From assembly GCF_027925305.1 (NCBI RefSeq), contig NZ_BSDR01000001.1, positions 1,391,001 to 1,455,000 on the forward strand: a stretch of DNA of 64,000 bases. The letters run 5' to 3'. Every line of letters starts with the position of its first letter. The first letter of the stretch is position 1. The DNA is from Desulforhabdus amnigena (GTDB taxonomy: Bacteria; Desulfobacterota; Syntrophobacteria; Syntrophobacterales; Syntrophobacteraceae). Of this stretch, positions 61,840-64,000 are shown in pieces. A model generated the notes under the pieces. It was not told the DNA's origin. It saw only the letters and a program-made list of their open reading frames with translations, and did not search any database. The position numbers were made by a program, and so were the translations under genes.

Positions 61840-64000
61840 TTATACGGGCGACTTCTCATGAGAGAGATCCGGTTCCCCGCAATGGCGCAGAATAAAATCC
61901 CGAGCCTCATCACGAAGCTTCAAGGCAGTCGCCCAGGCATCTCCGTCATTCTGTTCCTTGATTTCAGCCGTATTCAAAGGTTGCCCGATAGTAACGGTAA
62001 TGGACCCGCGGCGGAAAAACCATGATTCCGAACGTAAAATGGAACGCGTACCCCGAATGGCTATGGGGATCACCGGCACACCGGCTTCAGCGGCCGCAGA
62101 AAAGGCTCCCATATGGAAAGGAAGGAGCCCGGGCATTCGAGTGAAGGTTCCTTCCGGGAAAAACATCAACGGACGCCCCCCACGGGCCTTACCCGCGATG
62201 CGCCGGGCATCTTCTATTCCCCGTTGTTTGTCGAAGCGATCCACAAACTCCGTTTCGATGCGGTTCAGAAACATTCGAAGACCTGCGTTTTTCAGGAGTT
62301 CCGCCTTGGCCACAAAGTTTACGGGAACAGGCAGAACCCCCACCAGGACATAACTGTCCAGGTAGCTGGCATGGTTGACCACCATGACGCAGGTGCAATC
62401 ACGGGGTATATTTTCCGCTCCTTGTATTGTAACCGGAATCCTCAATGCCCCGGAAAGAAACCTCGCCACCCTCTGCATGAACTTCCACCGCAGGGACAGG
62501 TTCGGAAGAGTGAGGATCCCCAGCCAGACGAAGGGTGAAAGAATCCCCACCATCATCCAGGCGTACCCCGAGTAAAGCCCCGCGACGATCAGATTTTTGA
62601 AACGCCTCATTTCCGGAACGAGACCCGACAGCACGACACGCAGGATCTGCCACCAGGCGGCACGTTGAGGACGGCCGATCTTGCCGCTTTCATAAAGTTC
62701 ACGACTGGCGGCACGCCGGATTTTCCCGCTGGAAGTTTTGAGCACCGTGCCCGGTGGCGACAAAACCACTTCATCGGGGGGCATTTCCACCAGGTCCGTT
62801 GTCAAGGCAGTGATTTTCTGCCGCAAGTTTTCCAGTTCGATGGGGTCCGTAAGCCGGGTTTCACAGAGCACGATCAGCCGCTCCGTACCAGAAACCGGGT
62901 CGGCGCTCCCGAAGACGACGACATTTCCTTTGCGAATGCCGGCAAGGTTCCCCACCGCCTCTTCCAATTCCCTGGGGTAGATATTGCGGCCCGCGCGAAT
63001 GATGATGTCCTTGGTACGGCCTGTGATGAAAATGTCGCCGCCGGAGATGTACGCCAAGTCTCCCGAGTTCAGCCAGTCGCCATTGAAGAGGAGACGGTTT
63101 TGTTCCGGGTTTCGAAAATAACCGCTCGTGGTGGAAGGTCCGCGGAACTGGAGACGCCCCTCATGCCGTTCGGGCAGTTCACGGCCCGTCGGATCCAGGA
63201 TGCGAATCTCGTGCCCGGCCAAGGGACGGCCGCATGCAACGAAGCGAAGCGCGCGCGGGTCTTTTTCACTGACGGGTACGGCCCTGCCTTCGCGCGTAAA
63301 AATATCCCGGTCTATGGCATCGATGAGAGGGCCCCGGCCAAGGGGGGGAAAGGCCAACCCCACCGAGCTTTCCGCCAGACCGTAAACCGGCATGAGCGCT
63401 TCCCGCCTGAAACCATAACGGCTGAAGCGCTCGCAGAAACGTTCCAGGGTTTCCGGGCTCACGGGCTCGGCGCCATTGAAAGCACCTCTCCAGCAGCTGA
63501 GGTCCAGACCCTCCAAATCCTCTTCCCGCAGCCTTTTCAGACAAAGCTCATAACCAAAATTGGGTGCAGCCGACAGGGTCCCCCGATACCGATGAATGGC
63601 CCAAAGCCATCGCTCAGGCCTTGAAATGAAAGAAAGAGGAGACATGATGACCAGGGGGACGGCGTAGTAAAGGCTGCCCAGCCAGGCCCCGATCAATCCC
63701 ATATCGTGATAGAGGGGAAGCCAGCTGACAAAGACATCGGTCGGTTTGACTTCGAGTGCCTGCCCCATGGCGCGGATATTGGCCAGGAGATTGACATGAG
63801 TCAGAACCACCCCCTTGGGATTGCCGGTACTGCCTGAAGTGTACTGCAAAAAGGCCATATCCTGGGGGCCGAAAACAGGTTCCCTCCAGGTACCGGAAGC
63901 TGCAGAAAGTTCCTCCACCGTCACAACACTACGCAGGGTCTCCACCTGGGACTTGAGCAGCCTGGCGAAGGCCCTGGCTTCCGGCATGGTGATCAAAGTG
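61840..64000 (-). CDS. Fatty acyl-AMP ligase fused to PlsC-type acyltransferase (5' end outside window)
   Basis: The frame is open to the window edge; 720 residues are seen. The first part is an AMP-forming acyl ligase: P-loop YTSGSTGNPKGVVLTH, FAAL-like APNFGYELCLKR and FNGAEPVSPETLERF, GLAESSVGLAFPP, and SGDLAYISGGDIFITGRTKDIII. After a hydrophobic linker (about residues 455-505 of the visible part) comes a PlsC domain with the H-x4-D motif in VVNHASYLDSYV and FFPEGTFTR. It probably activates a fatty acid and passes it to a lysophospholipid or related acceptor at the inner membrane. Confidence 0.9.
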   Translation of the reverse strand, partial: TLITMPEARAFARLLKSQVETLRSVVTVEELSAASGTWREPVFGPQDMAFLQYTSGSTGNPKGVVLTHVNLLANIRAMGQALEVKPTDVFVSWLPLYHDMGLIGAWLGSLYYAVPLVIMSPLSFISRPERWLWAIHRYRGTLSAAPNFGYELCLKRLREEDLEGLDLSCWRGAFNGAEPVSPETLERFCERFSRYGFRREALMPVYGLAESSVGLAFPPLGRGPLIDAIDRDIFTREGRAVPVSEKDPRALRFVACGRPLAGHEIRILDPTGRELPERHEGRLQFRGPSTTSGYFRNPEQNRLLFNGDWLNSGDLAYISGGDIFITGRTKDIIIRAGRNIYPRELEEAVGNLAGIRKGNVVVFGSADPVSGTERLIVLCETRLTDPIELENLRQKITALTTDLVEMPPDEVVLSPPGTVLKTSSGKIRRAASRELYESGKIGRPQRAAWWQILRVVLSGLVPEMRRFKNLIVAGLYSGYAWMMVGILSPFVWLGILTLPNLSLRWKFMQRVARFLSGALRIPVTIQGAENIPRDCTCVMVVNHASYLDSYVLVGVLPVPVNFVAKAELLKNAGLRMFLNRIETEFVDRFDKQRGIEDARRIAGKARGGRPLMFFPEGTFTRMPGLLPFHMGAFSAAAEAGVPVIPIAIRGTRSILRSESWFFRRGSITVTIGQPLNTAEIKEQNDGDAWATALKLRDEARDFILRHCGEPDLSHEKSPV

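Overview
The window reads as a chromosomal segment of a Gram-negative anaerobic bacterium, most likely a sulfate-reducing or syntrophic 'deltaproteobacterium' (Syntrophobacter-like). This is an inference from gene content: outer-membrane-type envelope genes (lnt, AMIN-domain amidase, SPOR protein), two signal-peptide-bearing ammonium transporters, a long-form SRP RNA, an acyl-AMP ligase/acyltransferase fusion, and many dispersed palindromic repeats. No taxonomic marker such as rRNA is present. Most of the window is housekeeping with moderate GC; AT-rich stretches are limited to a few intergenic regions.

Layout. 1-2.2 kb: queuosine genes (DUF2065-queA-tgt, minus strand; tgt runs off the window), divergent from argS and a SPOR-domain protein. 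5.1-7.4 kb: a mobile island in which an IS5-type element sits inside an IS630-type element, flanked by two repeat families. 7.8-12.7 kb: two unknown membrane proteins, nadB, a HAD hydrolase and a TraB-like protein, followed by the SRP RNA gene (ffs). 13.2-18.0 kb: a minus-strand cluster of two NosL proteins, a small anchored protein, an FtsX-type permease, a LolD/MacB-type ATPase and a polytopic membrane protein with a DsbB-like CPFC motif, with no nosZ. 18.9-31.6 kb: a double-length (tandem) UvrA divergent from mutS, which overlaps an AMIN/amidase gene, which overlaps an RNase II-family gene.

31.7-35.6 kb: nitrogen scavenging, with glnB-amtB on the minus strand and a second amtB on the plus strand, each preceded by a sigma-54-type -24/-12 sequence. 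35.7-39.5 kb: corC-lnt-prfB, with the programmed +1 frameshift in prfB. 39.7-47.6 kb: speD, a response regulator-GGDEF protein, nadK, a radical SAM protein, a TtuA-like thiolase, lon and hsp20. 48.1-52.6 kb: a cluster of a lysine 2,3-aminomutase-like enzyme, two ATP-grasp ligases, a GNAT acetyltransferase and a DUF486 membrane protein. This is my main candidate for an undescribed pathway. 54.2-55.8 kb: a short alpha-glucan phosphorylase. 55.9-60.4 kb: argJ, secA and a short N-acetylglutamate-synthase-like GNAT. 60.7-64 kb: a cysteine desulfurase-family protein and a partial acyl-AMP ligase/acyltransferase fusion.

The intergenic spaces carry at least three dispersed repeat families, called A, B and C below. 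Several copies lie between genes of apparent operons. No CRISPR array, prophage, rRNA or tRNA was recognised.
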